From: Tubiluchus corallicola
Lineage: Eukaryota; Priapulida; Priapulimorpha; Priapulimorphida; Tubiluchidae
Assembly: GCA_030141605.1 (NCBI GenBank)
Contig: JAQGDQ010000093.1
Span: 310,001-374,000 of the forward strand
Reading direction: 5' to 3'
Length of the DNA stretch: 64,000 nucleotides
The position numbers were made by a program, and so were the translations under genes. Shown here in pieces: positions 39,501-51,500 of the stretch. The notes beneath the pieces are model-generated. The model searched no databases. It saw only the letters and a list, made by a program, of their open reading frames with translations, and was not told the DNA's origin. Positions within the stretch are counted from its first letter, which is position 1, and each line of letters starts with the position of its first letter.

Positions 39501-42500
39501 CACTGCTTGATGTGTGAATGCTATAATTTTTCAAATCTTGCTACTTAGATTCAATATTGTGCAAAAATAAAGATCATTGCTTCATTTTTACAAGAAAAAG
39601 CAGTTTAGGATACTGAATCTTTTAGAAATTACATCTATGGATTATTTTTTCTTGGTATAGAAAGCATTTTCCCGTCATGATGATTTATATTTTCCTGTCT
39701 TGCAGTGGGGAACATTTGAACTATGTCAAAGAATCGGCAAATTTGTCTTCCCCCGAGAGCTTTCGGGAACACTCCAGGAAGTATGAATACGTGACTTTTT
39801 GTGAGGTTTGTTTCAGTTGTTAAATCAAATGTTCATTGATGCTTGTTGTACAATAAAGAGACTGAATGCTAGTGACAGTATATTTGCTGTCACGCTGCTG
39901 CTTCACGGATCAAGTTTAACTTACACCTTGGCGTAAATTAGTTAACACAGAATTATTGTATTGAAATGCTGCTGAAACAAGTGTTTTCTTGGCTATTACC
40001 TTCACTTCTATGCAGAGATTGTAATGTTGAAACATTCTGTGCTCGCTCCTGTGGTTTTGCTTGCTAGAAAAAGTCATTTCTAATTCATTAGTTTGTTCGC
40101 TTACAACTGTAATCGAGGTTTAAGACTAGGCAGCTAGTAAACAATAAGCACTTCCGTTTTTGTCTGATAAACAATAAACAAAGCCAAGCAATGCATGAGG
40201 CAACCTTGGAAATTTTATGATACCAGAGCACTGTATCATTTACTACATAGTCTTGTTGCTATGGGAACAGGCTGTTGGTAGAATAAAAAATCTCGCTTGA
40301 TAGAAATGGCAGCTAGTATAGTGGTCAGTCGGGAAGCAAAACGTGTATAATATGCCGTTTTAATGCTTCAAATTAAGTAAAAAAGTTGTTGTTAAAATGA
40401 AAATTGGCTTTCAGCAAAGTAAAAAAAATCGTTGTTAAAATTAATCGTGCGTTGTTATGCAAAAAAGGTGTCAAATGTTCAGCATCGTTAAAACGAAACA
40501 TCGCTAACAGGGAGTCGTTAAGCGAGAACTCCCTGTATATTGGTAACGAGTCAATTAAATCGTATTGAAAGTATTGTCGCATTGATGTTTTTATATACTC
40601 TTTTACAAACATGGTGATTGATATGTGACATGGTTTACCGTTCTAGATTGTTTTTTTTGTTAACAACTTAAGTTTTTTTTGGTAACAACTTAGGTTAAAC
40701 TATTCACATTTGGTTTGAATGCATTTTGTAAACTTAACAGAAGCAACTGATTAATGTCGGCCACCGTAAGTGAATTCACGCCTTCGCCAGACATTTTCTA
40801 ATTATCTTTAATTGTCGTGATCTTATCCATGAGTAAATGTACAATTGTATTTTTGGATTGAATAAATAATCTAATCTAGAATTTTCTTTACACTGATTTA
40901 GGATACGTATGCAGCAGCACGGTTGTCACTCGGATGCAGTCTGGAATTGACGGATCACGTGATGCGTGGCGAATTGCGGAATGGCATGGCTGTAGTCAGG
41001 TACATTAATTTAGCTTGTCAATACACTCATATCTCGGTTTGCCGGACCACTCTTTTATGGATATCGGAAAATTCATACAAAATCTGGTCCGTTAAAAGTC
41101 CTGCATAATACGGATACAGTCCATTATTTCCCGAGCTGACCACCAGTTGGCAGGCCGTCACTTTGTTTACATTACATACATCAGTGTAACATGAACACAT
41201 GCGCGGCGAGCCGAGTAGAGCCGAGCGTAACGGACCGCGCCCGAGAGTAGTCACACACAACATTTGAATTGTCTAACATCGCTAAGTGCTTTCTATGCTT
41301 ATTATTCTCAGCTTTTTCTGTGCAGGAACAATTATGTTTTTCTTTCAAAGTAATTCTACTATGTTTTTCTTATCAGTTATATCATATCTACCGTTTTAAT
41401 AAACATTTTTGCATTATTATATTTCGTTTTAGTAATACATTACAGTTCATTTGGTGCTTGAGAACGGATTATTTGCTTTTACATTGTTTCTTATGAGAAT
41501 AAATGATTCGGTACTCAACCAAATCGGTTTTCAAACACTTTTTAGGAACGAATTATGGTCGAAAACAGAGATACTACTGTACTTTGTTTTAAATGACAAA
41601 ATCAAATTGTGTTCTTTATTTTTGGAATATTGCAACCTAAATATTTGGAATATATGCCAACGGTAGGGCTCAATCCTCTAGTCGAAGCTGTTTCTGTTAA
41701 CTTCAACTATTTACTATTAACTCTGTTTTACACTATACAGTAATAGTAAATTGCATAGTTCAAATTTTTGCTTAACTCAAATTATGGTCCATTTAATCAA
41801 AATATATGTAATTTACTTCGCCCAACTCAAAACTACGCACAAAGTGAATTGCTGTACGTAAGACATTGGTAGCCCGCCTGTCATATTGTTTAACAGTGAC
41901 GTGTTCTTTTGTAACATAAAAAATTGTGTTTCACTACATAATTTGTTATTCTTTATGTAATTGTCATCAAATCTCGTCATTTATGTGTGGAAGGGTTAAC
42001 TTACTGCCTTCTATTTAGCTCGCCGTCTGGAGGAGGGGTTTAGAAAAAATGCTGGAAAATGGTCAACATCGCCTAACTCAAAAGTTTTTTTCGGTCCGGT
42101 TGGATTTGAGTTATGGGGAGTTTACTGTACTATTACAACTAAACCACAATATACTAGACCAGGACAACAACCTTTATATTATTCATCTGGTAAATCAGTG
42201 GTTTGACAGTTCACTTCGCTCTGTCCACCCTATATGAATGCAGCAAATACGACAAATCGGCGAGAATTTTTAAGATTAATGATGAAATTTAGATGCATGT
42301 CGGAACAGAGTTGAGTACAAGGTTTGTAAAGTAGGTCTAAGTTACGCTAAAGTAGAGCAATGTAGAATAAATCTAGTACGGCAAATCCTCGCTTAACAAC
42401 TCCCCATTTAGCAAAATTTCCTTTTTAATGACGCTGAACTTTTGACGCCTTTTTTCGCCTTTTGACATCTTGACAACGCATGTTTCAATTTAACGACAAT

Positions 42501-45500
42501 TTTTTTACTTTCCTGAAAGCCATTTTCATTTTATCATCAACTTCTTTGCCTAATTTGAAGTATAAAAACAATACACATTGCGTTATTTTGTTCTACAAGC
42601 GACTAACTGGTAATGTAAAACAGTATAAATATTATGTTTTTGCTTCCTGACTGACTACTAAATGTCAGCCACTAGCTTGTATTTGTGATTTATATGCCAC
42701 CAGACACAAAACTTTCTGCAAAGGAATTTTCCCTGCAATCTATTGCTATAGCAACCAGTATCTAGATAAATTGTCCCATGGTCGTCCCAGGGCTTGGCTT
42801 TTAATACGTAGTGTTTTAACATCTGTCTACGGACGGCTTCAACATTAATGAAAGAGAAACTAGATATTGGTAAGAAAGACAGGTTGTTTCAAGTAAACAG
42901 GAAGAGATTATTCAGTAGAAATATTAGTAAAACTCATAAAACATTTAATTTATATGAATTAAGCAGTATCAATTTTTTTTTCTTTGGAACGTATCTCAAT
43001 TCTTTTTCTTTCTTTGGAAATTTGACTTCGTTTAACGATGTTTCGCTTAACATCGCATTTTGCTGGAACGCATTAGCGTTGTTAAGCGAGGACGTACTGT
43101 AAGTTGTAATGAGTAACAGGTACAGTGGAGTACTGTTGTTATTATGAGGTAATTTATTGCATAGCATTGTTGTTTTGTTTTTAGGCCACCAGGACATCAT
43201 GCTACGGAAGATGAAGGTTGCGGCTATTGCTTTTTTAATAATGTTGTGATATGTGCCAAACATGCCCTGTCTCGACAGTACGAACGGTAATGAATGAGTT
43301 TGCCAAACACTATAATTAAACAATGTTTTAATTGGATTAGATTAGCAGTAAAAAAAATTTAAAGTGTCTATGTGGAATTCTGAAGTCATAAAATGGAGTT
43401 TTTTTTTACTGGTTACAGTTTAGTGCTTAATGTATGCTTAGTTTAGCAATAGATGGTGCTGTTGTGTTGTACATCAGTTACTTTGTGCTCCTGTTGTAGT
43501 GAAACTTAAATCTTACCCAAATTATTGTTTTTCAGAGTTCTGATCATAGACTGGGACGTTCATCATGGGCAGGGCACACAGTATGCTTTTTACGACGACC
43601 CAAGGTATGCTCCAGTTTTGTAAACAAAATTTTTATGATAAATGTATTATGCACAACTTATTATAGGGTTATTAATGAGTAATTTGTAAGCAGTTACAGT
43701 TGTATGCTTAAGCCTGATCCTGGCTAATGTGTGACACTAACGGAATTCGGGTTTTAGGTCTGTGCTGTGAAGGTTTTAGCTCTGTGCTATGAAGGTTTTG
43801 TCTCTGTGTTGTGAAGGTTTTAGCTCTGTGCTATGAAGGTTTTGTCTCTGTGTTGTGAAGGTTTTAGGTCTGTGTTGTGAAGGTTATAGCTCTGTGCTGT
43901 AAAGGTTTTAGTTGTGTGCTGTGAAGGTTTTAGTTGTGTTCTGTGAATGTTTTAGTTTTGTGCTGTGAAGGTTTTAGGTCTGTGCTGTGAAGGTTTTAAC
44001 TCTCTGCTGTGAAGGTTTTAGCTCTGTACTGTGAATTTTTAGCTGTGTGTTGTGAATGTTTTAGCTCTGTACTGTGAATTTTTAGCTGTGTGCTGTGAAT
44101 GTTTTAGCTTTGTACTGTGAAGGTTTTAGTTGTGTGCTGTGAATGTTTTAGCTGTGTGCTGTGAAGGTTTTAAAGCTGTACTGTGCATTTTTAGCTGTGT
44201 TCTGTGAAGCTTTTAGTTGTATGCTGTGAAGGTTTTAGTTGTAATTTTTAGTATTTTTCGAACATTTTCTTGATAATTTGATGTTAAAATATAAAAGTCC
44301 AATATGTTTAGCATTGGTTTTTATAAAAATAAAAAATTAACGTTTGACCAAATTTTTGGTGCATTCTTCTTTGGAGCATCATAACATAGTTTTAATTATA
44401 CTGACTTTAATATTGACTTTATATTTAATTAAGTTGAACTGACTTATGGACGATTTTGGTTTGCAAGCACACGTAGTAAAAGTTAACAATTTTTGTCTTA
44501 CTGTTATGAATAATGCTTTGTTTTTTGACGTTAAAATTGGCATGAATTCTAAAAGTAATAAACCATTTGCATTTACTTTCATTGTAGAGCATTTGCTCAA
44601 GGTCACAGTAATTTTAACATGATCACACATTCAGCTTTTTAGCCTGAAACAGAATTTGACGTTTTTAGCTGAGTAAAACCTCGCGAAGCTTCATTATGAT
44701 TTTTTTACTGCAAATTTGATTACATAGGGTGTTATGTATTTCGATACACCGATACGAAGACGGTAGGTTTTGGCCTAACCTGCGGCAGTCCAACTATGAT
44801 TACATCGGCGACGGAGCTGGCATCGGCTACAATGTTAACGTTCCTTTAAATCAGGTAGAGTGGATGAAAGTATGTTAGGCATACTGTAAGCTTCACTTCC
44901 CTGCAGAATGAAGTTAGAAATTCTTTTTATGGAAACTATTTAGTCTTAGGTTTAAAGGAAAAGACAAGATATTTACCATGTTGATTTATTTTACTGTTAA
45001 CACTTAAACATAGAAAAATATAACAAAGAAATTTGCAAGAACCAGTCTACCACGCATAAAGTTCATTTATACTACCACTGTATATAAATGTTCAGGTGTG
45101 GTGGTAGCCGCCATTCACTTGAAAATTATGACGTAATTGGGACACTTCGTGAATTTTCGTGAGCACAGTATGGTTTTCTGTAAGCGCGTGCGGCTTAAGT
45201 CAATTCAAACTCCTGTAGCTTACCTAATGTTTATGCAAAAATATCAAAAAATAAGCTAACTTATTCTTTGCAAAAACTTTTTACGGAAATTGACAGTACG
45301 CTGCTTTTCTTCAATCGATGAACGATGTCATTGATGGAAGAATGGGCATTTAAAATTTGAGCACCCAAGCATGAAATCATTGCGAGCTTAAAGTGATTTT
45401 ACTAATTACACGAGATGCTTATCACACTTTTGTTACTAAATCTTTCTAACATTTTTCGTGAACATTGAAAGGAGCCTAGCTTCCCTGAAGGCTTTGACCT

Positions 45501-48500
45501 TTCTTTTAAGGTCTCAAGTATAAACCTGAGACCTTAAATAATATTATAGATACAAAATGTATAAATATATCTTATAGTTTAATTTCTTCATTGGAAACCG
45601 ATTATGACTAGTAAAAATACTAGGGGTGAGCATTCTTTACCAGAAATCGAATCGAATTTCTGACTTTCCAATTTTTATCGAACCGAACTTCAGTATTTCG
45701 AATTTGAATCCACCGGTAAGAATTAGTCTTAGAAACAACATCATGCATAGGCCCTATTACTGAATTTTGTCCCGCAGTAAAACTACTAATAATTTCTTTA
45801 AAAATTGTGCACAAAAGTCGCTACTAAATTGTGCTAATTGCGTGATGTTTAAAACGTTTTAATGACAAAAGAACGTGGTTGAAGTCCTGAATTATTCGAA
45901 TCTATAATTTAAGGTTCGAGTCGAATTGAATTTGAACGTTTGATGCTCACCCTTAAAAAATAGAAAGTCCCACTAATTAAGGCAAGATGCAACTCTCAAA
46001 AAGCATATATTCACATGAATTTACAAAGACCGTTGCTGTAGCTAGCAATTACCATCAAGTAATGTTACTCCAAAGGGTACAGCATTGACTCGACCATAGA
46101 TATGACGTTACTTACACATGCAATGGATATGTTAGTGTTAGTAATACATAGCTATGGTCGACTTTCTTATGTATCTATGGTTGACTCTCTTATGTATCTG
46201 TGGTTACTTCTCTTACGCATCCGTGGTTGATTCTCTTACAGTTAACGTGCAGCAATAACAATATATAGTTGCCAAACTATTGATTAAATGTAATAATGAC
46301 AACTCGTTTGACATAGAAGAAAGATTTTCTGTGATAGTTTTCCACCTTAAAATGATTCATACGTAAGTAGGAGGCCCTAAGTTCAAATCCTAACCGAAGA
46401 GAAGTTTTTCGTCGCTTTCTTTACATGCTAATATGAGGTAGTTTTTCCTTTTTATTGTGGAAAAGACATGATAACATTTAAATCTACACCTCATATGTAG
46501 TTAATTGACCAATTACGTTTGTAAATGTTTTCTTTGTGAAATTGAAAAGTAACTGGGTCTTTTAGCTACATTTAGAAAAAACAAAGAGAAATCTTTCCAT
46601 ATGTTTGTCTCCGATCAACTTTGGTTGTGCTTTACTGAGACCAGGGTTCCTACAGTCTGGGAAAATCCTTGAAAATACGGGCTATTTTGGAAAGTCATGG
46701 AAAAGTCAGTGAAAAAAGATAATTTGGTAAAAAGTCAGGGAAAATGACGAAAATTGTGCGAAAAGTCAGTGAAGTTGGAAAGAGTTGCAAAGATAATCAT
46801 CGTGAACCGATGTTTTTCCAAGCATATTTTTCAGCGATTCGTGTTCAAATAAAACTTTTTCTATGGCAGGCTCCCAGTTTCAATTTCTGTTTTAAAAATA
46901 ATGATTGGATTAAGAAAGTTTATTTAATGTGATTAGTGTAATTTCATTAGCACTACTGCAACAAGTGCCGATACATTATATATTAGTACAGTGGCCGCCG
47001 CTTATTATGGACACGGTTATTGTGGACAGCCGGTTATTGTGGACAACTCGCGAGGGACGGAATTTTCCCCTAATAAAATCCGCCGGTTAATATGGACAAC
47101 CGCCGCTTTATATGGACAGCGAACATTCTTGGCACGTGAACCAGCCGTGCCAACCACGGCCTGCGCGCGTGATTGAAAAGAGCTTCCCGCTCTGCAGCCT
47201 GTGTGAGTCATTGCATCAGTCAGTTCGCCGTTTGCCGTGGCCTTGAGAGCTTCGAAACTGTGATAACTTCCTTCCGTTCAAGGTTGAGAGAAAAGTTTCC
47301 TGCCAAACAAACTCGTCTGACTTCTTTTTTTCAATAAAACAGGAGACGAGTTGATACAGACAGTTTTTTGCCTTTTTTAATGAAGGGGAAGGGTCTTCAA
47401 GGGTCACTTCGCTTAATATGGACAGCCGCTTAATATGGACATACACTGCTGGCCCGAGGTGTCCACAATAAGCGGCGGCCACTGTATATGTATGAATGTC
47501 CATACACAAAAATGTTTGAATACGTATACTGATAATGCAATATCTTGTTCGTGGAAAATCAATATTTGGTCAGAGAATAGTCATGGAAAGGTCATGGAAA
47601 TTATTTTAAGATTCTGTGGGAACCCTGTGAGACACTATTTGGCAGTTAATATACTTTTTGCTTAAAATTTTTAGGTTAGGCTCGGGGACTCGGAATACAT
47701 CACAATTTTCAGCAGCCTGATTCTACCAATCGCATATGAGGTGAGCACAAGACTTGCACTTGATATGTCAGGTGTCATGGCGTGGTTGCGATGTCTGGCT
47801 TGTCGGTGATGTTTTGCGTCAAGACAATGACAGTGGCATGTCTTCAAGATGGGTTTTTCAAACTCGAGACGAGGCAAAAAGTTGTATTAGTCGCTTCAAT
47901 CGAGTCCAGAACGAGAAACCGACCAAAAAAATGCAACTTTGTTTAACAAAGTCATTAAATTTCAAATAAAATGTAATTTTGTAATTGCATAAACCGAGGC
48001 GTCCCCATTCTGTGCACTCAAATGGCGTGAAATATTTAGCAATTTTACAAACAACGACAAAATTAGTAATTAAATCGTGTTAGCATGACGATTTTATGGT
48101 AATTCGGTTAAAAGAATTGCGAGTTTTAAAGTTTACTTTACATCCCAAAGAACTTGCCATACAAAGTTATATTACATAGCATTACGCTTACCTGTAATTA
48201 GAAGAGAACATTCTTAGTAATTTTAAGTGTTCGCACCAGCTGACAAAATGGTGCATCACCATCCCACTGTGCACCACTGATTCACTAAAAAACTAAAGGC
48301 ATTCTTGATCTTATTGACAACGTAAAGTAATTTAAACTTTTGCTTAACAAGCGAAGTGTACGTTATCAATGATCTGTTTATTTTTCAACTTGTTTTGGTT
48401 GACTTACCTTAAAATGGCTGCGCCTAATGGTCATCGCAGGAGTTTAAATCTACAAGTTTTATACGGCGTTACTGCGAATGCTAGCCCTGTGTGCAATAAG

Positions 48501-51500
48501 ACAGCATATAAGTGATATAGTATTTCAAAGCAGTTATTTCAAGCTTTTTTGTGAAGAGCGTTTTCTTGGGCTTTTAATTAAACAACTTTCATAGTTGTGA
48601 CCATTTCTCATTTCACGACCAATATATTTTTGTCCATCGACACGAGACGAATGCTAACGAGCCACGCAAGACAAGATGCAGTTATTGCAGACTCCAATCT
48701 GATAGCATGGTAGGCGTTCAGAGAAATATCTGCCAAAGTCCTCCCATGGACTTCAAATTTTATAATTTTATGCGACTACTGGGTGGGCACATAGGTACGA
48801 AGTTGAACAGAACTAGGCACTGTATTTATCCGCCGTGCTGGCCCAGCTACATCTTTCTACACCAGAGGGAGTTTGTAAACACTTGTGACCTACTAACATG
48901 TTTCGTGAACATTGAAGTAAGCCTAGCTTCCCTGTAGACTTTGACCTTTCCTTTAAGGTCTCGATAATAAACTGTTGAGCTGGTATCATATTACAGATAC
49001 AATACAGATATAAATACATCTTTACAAGACAACATTTAGTTTCTTCATTAGAAAATAAAACTAGTAAAAATAAAAACTGCCACTAATTAAGGCAAGATAC
49101 AACTCTGAAAAGGCCTATAGTCACATGAATTTACAAAACCTGTTGCCATAGCTACCATCGAACAGTTACCATCGAAGTAATGTTACTCCAAGTGGTACAG
49201 CATTGACTCGACCGTGGATATATAATTACTTACACATGCAATGGAAACGTTAGTAATACGTATCTATGGTTGACTCTCTTACAGTTAGCATGCAGCAATG
49301 ACAACAGTTGCCAAACTATTTATTAAATATAATAATGGCAACTGACTGATGTAGAAGAAAAATTTTCAGAGAGAGATTTTCAGAGAATAAAGAACTGCAC
49401 CAGCAACATCTTTCTACACCAGAGGGAAGTTGTAAACACTTGTGACCTTCATTAAGATACTTTTACCTGCCAGTTCACTGTCAAGGTAAATCAGTGGATG
49501 ATATGGATTAATTAAAAAGCAACTGTTTTCAAACTGCACAGTAAAGTTTGTTTAAAGTGCACAAAATCATTCTTCGTAAATACAGCTAAAAATTACTGAT
49601 TAAGTTTTATATCACTTTATGTGCTGTATTATTGCATACAGAGCTCGCGTTAGCAGTAATGCTGTATAAAACTTGTACATTAAAACTTCTGCGATGACCG
49701 TTAGGTGCAGCCATTTTGATGGTAGGTCATTTGAAACAAGTTTAGATAACATTGAGTAAAGTTTGAAAAAATAATCAGAGCATTTATAGCATACTCTTTG
49801 CTAACCAATGAAAAGTATGAATTACTGCGTCTTGTTAACAAAATTGAAAATACGTTTTTTTGGTGAATCACTGGTGTACACTGGGATGGAGACGCAGTGA
49901 TGTTTTACCAGTTGGCACTGGCATTTTAAATTGTCTTTCTAAGAATTTTCTTTTCCAATGACGTAAGTCTTTCAATCAGGTAAGCATAATTCAATGTACT
50001 ATATCTTTGCGTGGAAAGTTCTTGGGTGTTACTTTAAAATTCTCTTTAAGTCTGATATACACTTATATCTCGGTCTGCCGGTATTGGTCTCACTTTTACA
50101 GGTATTGGAAAATTTGGATAAAGTCTGGTCTGTAGAAAGTCTCGCATACTACTGACACAGTCCATTATTTCGCGAGCTGACCGTTAGTTGACGGGTCATC
50201 ACTTTGTTTACATCCTAACAGTGTGTAGGTTGTATGTTATCGTGTTTAGTTGTGTAATCAGCATGTGTAAATGTCAATTACGCGGAGTTATTTAGGTCAA
50301 TTGCAGACAGTTTTTAGATAATTTTGCATAGGAGCGGCCTGTCTTAGATGTTTTTGAGACAATTAGGCGATTGATTCTACATTACCATGAGTCTAATACA
50401 CGGTGCTTTCTGTATTAGCTTAGTATCGATAAATACTCGGCAAATTCGGCAAATTCGGACTGATGTCACCCCGCTTTTGTCCGGCAAATTGAAATATGTG
50501 TGTATGCTGCACTTCTTTCTATAGAACAGTGTCTAATTAGTAATCTATTTAGTTATGTCTGTGCTCAGACGGTAACAGAAAAGTCATAGGTCTTATAACA
50601 CCTATTTTGAATGGTGTGGTCCTGAAGGAGTCGTTGTGCATTGTCACTGTGACACCAAAACTACGTATACTCATATCACGGTTTGCGGGACGTTGCTTTT
50701 ACAGGTATAGGAAAATTTGGACAAAATCTCTACCGTTAAAAGTTTCGCATTCTAACGGACACAGTCTGCTGTTTTGCAAGCTGATCACTAGTTGGCGGGA
50801 CGTCACTCAGTTTTCATCATTACATCAGTGCAACCAAGCCGTATGTGACTGCTAAAAGTCCTGCACACAACGGACACAGTCCGTTGTTTTGCAAAGCTGA
50901 CCATTATTATGGACATAGTCCATTGTTTTGCAAACTGACCATCATTATGGATACAGTCCGCTGTTGCGCGAGCTGATCGCTAGTAGGCGGGACCTCACTT
51001 TGTTTACATCATTACAACCAAGCAGCGTGCAAAGACACGTGTGTAGCTTGTATGTCAGGAGCGGCTCGTACTAGACATTTTTGAGACAATTAGGCGATCG
51101 ATTTTCCATTACCATAAGTCTAATACACGGCACCTACTATATTAATTTAGTATCGGGAAATACAGACAGTCAGCAAATTCGTACCAACGTCTTCTCGTTT
51201 TTGTCTGGCAAATCGAGATATGAGTTTCTTCCTGAAATAGTAAGAAGATCTCTTGCTGTAATTAACATTGTTTATTTATTTTTTGTTTGCAACTCTTGTT
51301 TTTCAGTTTAGTCCTGACCTCGTGTTGGTGTCTGCAGGCTACGATGCTGCCATCGGGTGTCCAGAGGTAAAATCAAGTTTGTTTATTTTTTAAGGTTACA
51401 TTTGCTGCTTTCAAATTTAACACTCACACAGGCCTAGCTAAGTGTTTTAGAAGATTTTTTTACAAGTTTTGGTTTCCTAATTGTGCTTTGCGTAATTCTT

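Noticed and set aside
43750-44245. CRISPR array
   Set aside because: Unit of about 22 bases with no unique spacers; a eukaryotic minisatellite. The 42-bp and 61-bp arrays were rejected for the same reason.
46362-46400. tRNA gene or tRNA-derived SINE
   Set aside because: Only a B-box-like word (AGTTCAAATCC) is present; no A box at the right distance and no cloverleaf could be drawn.
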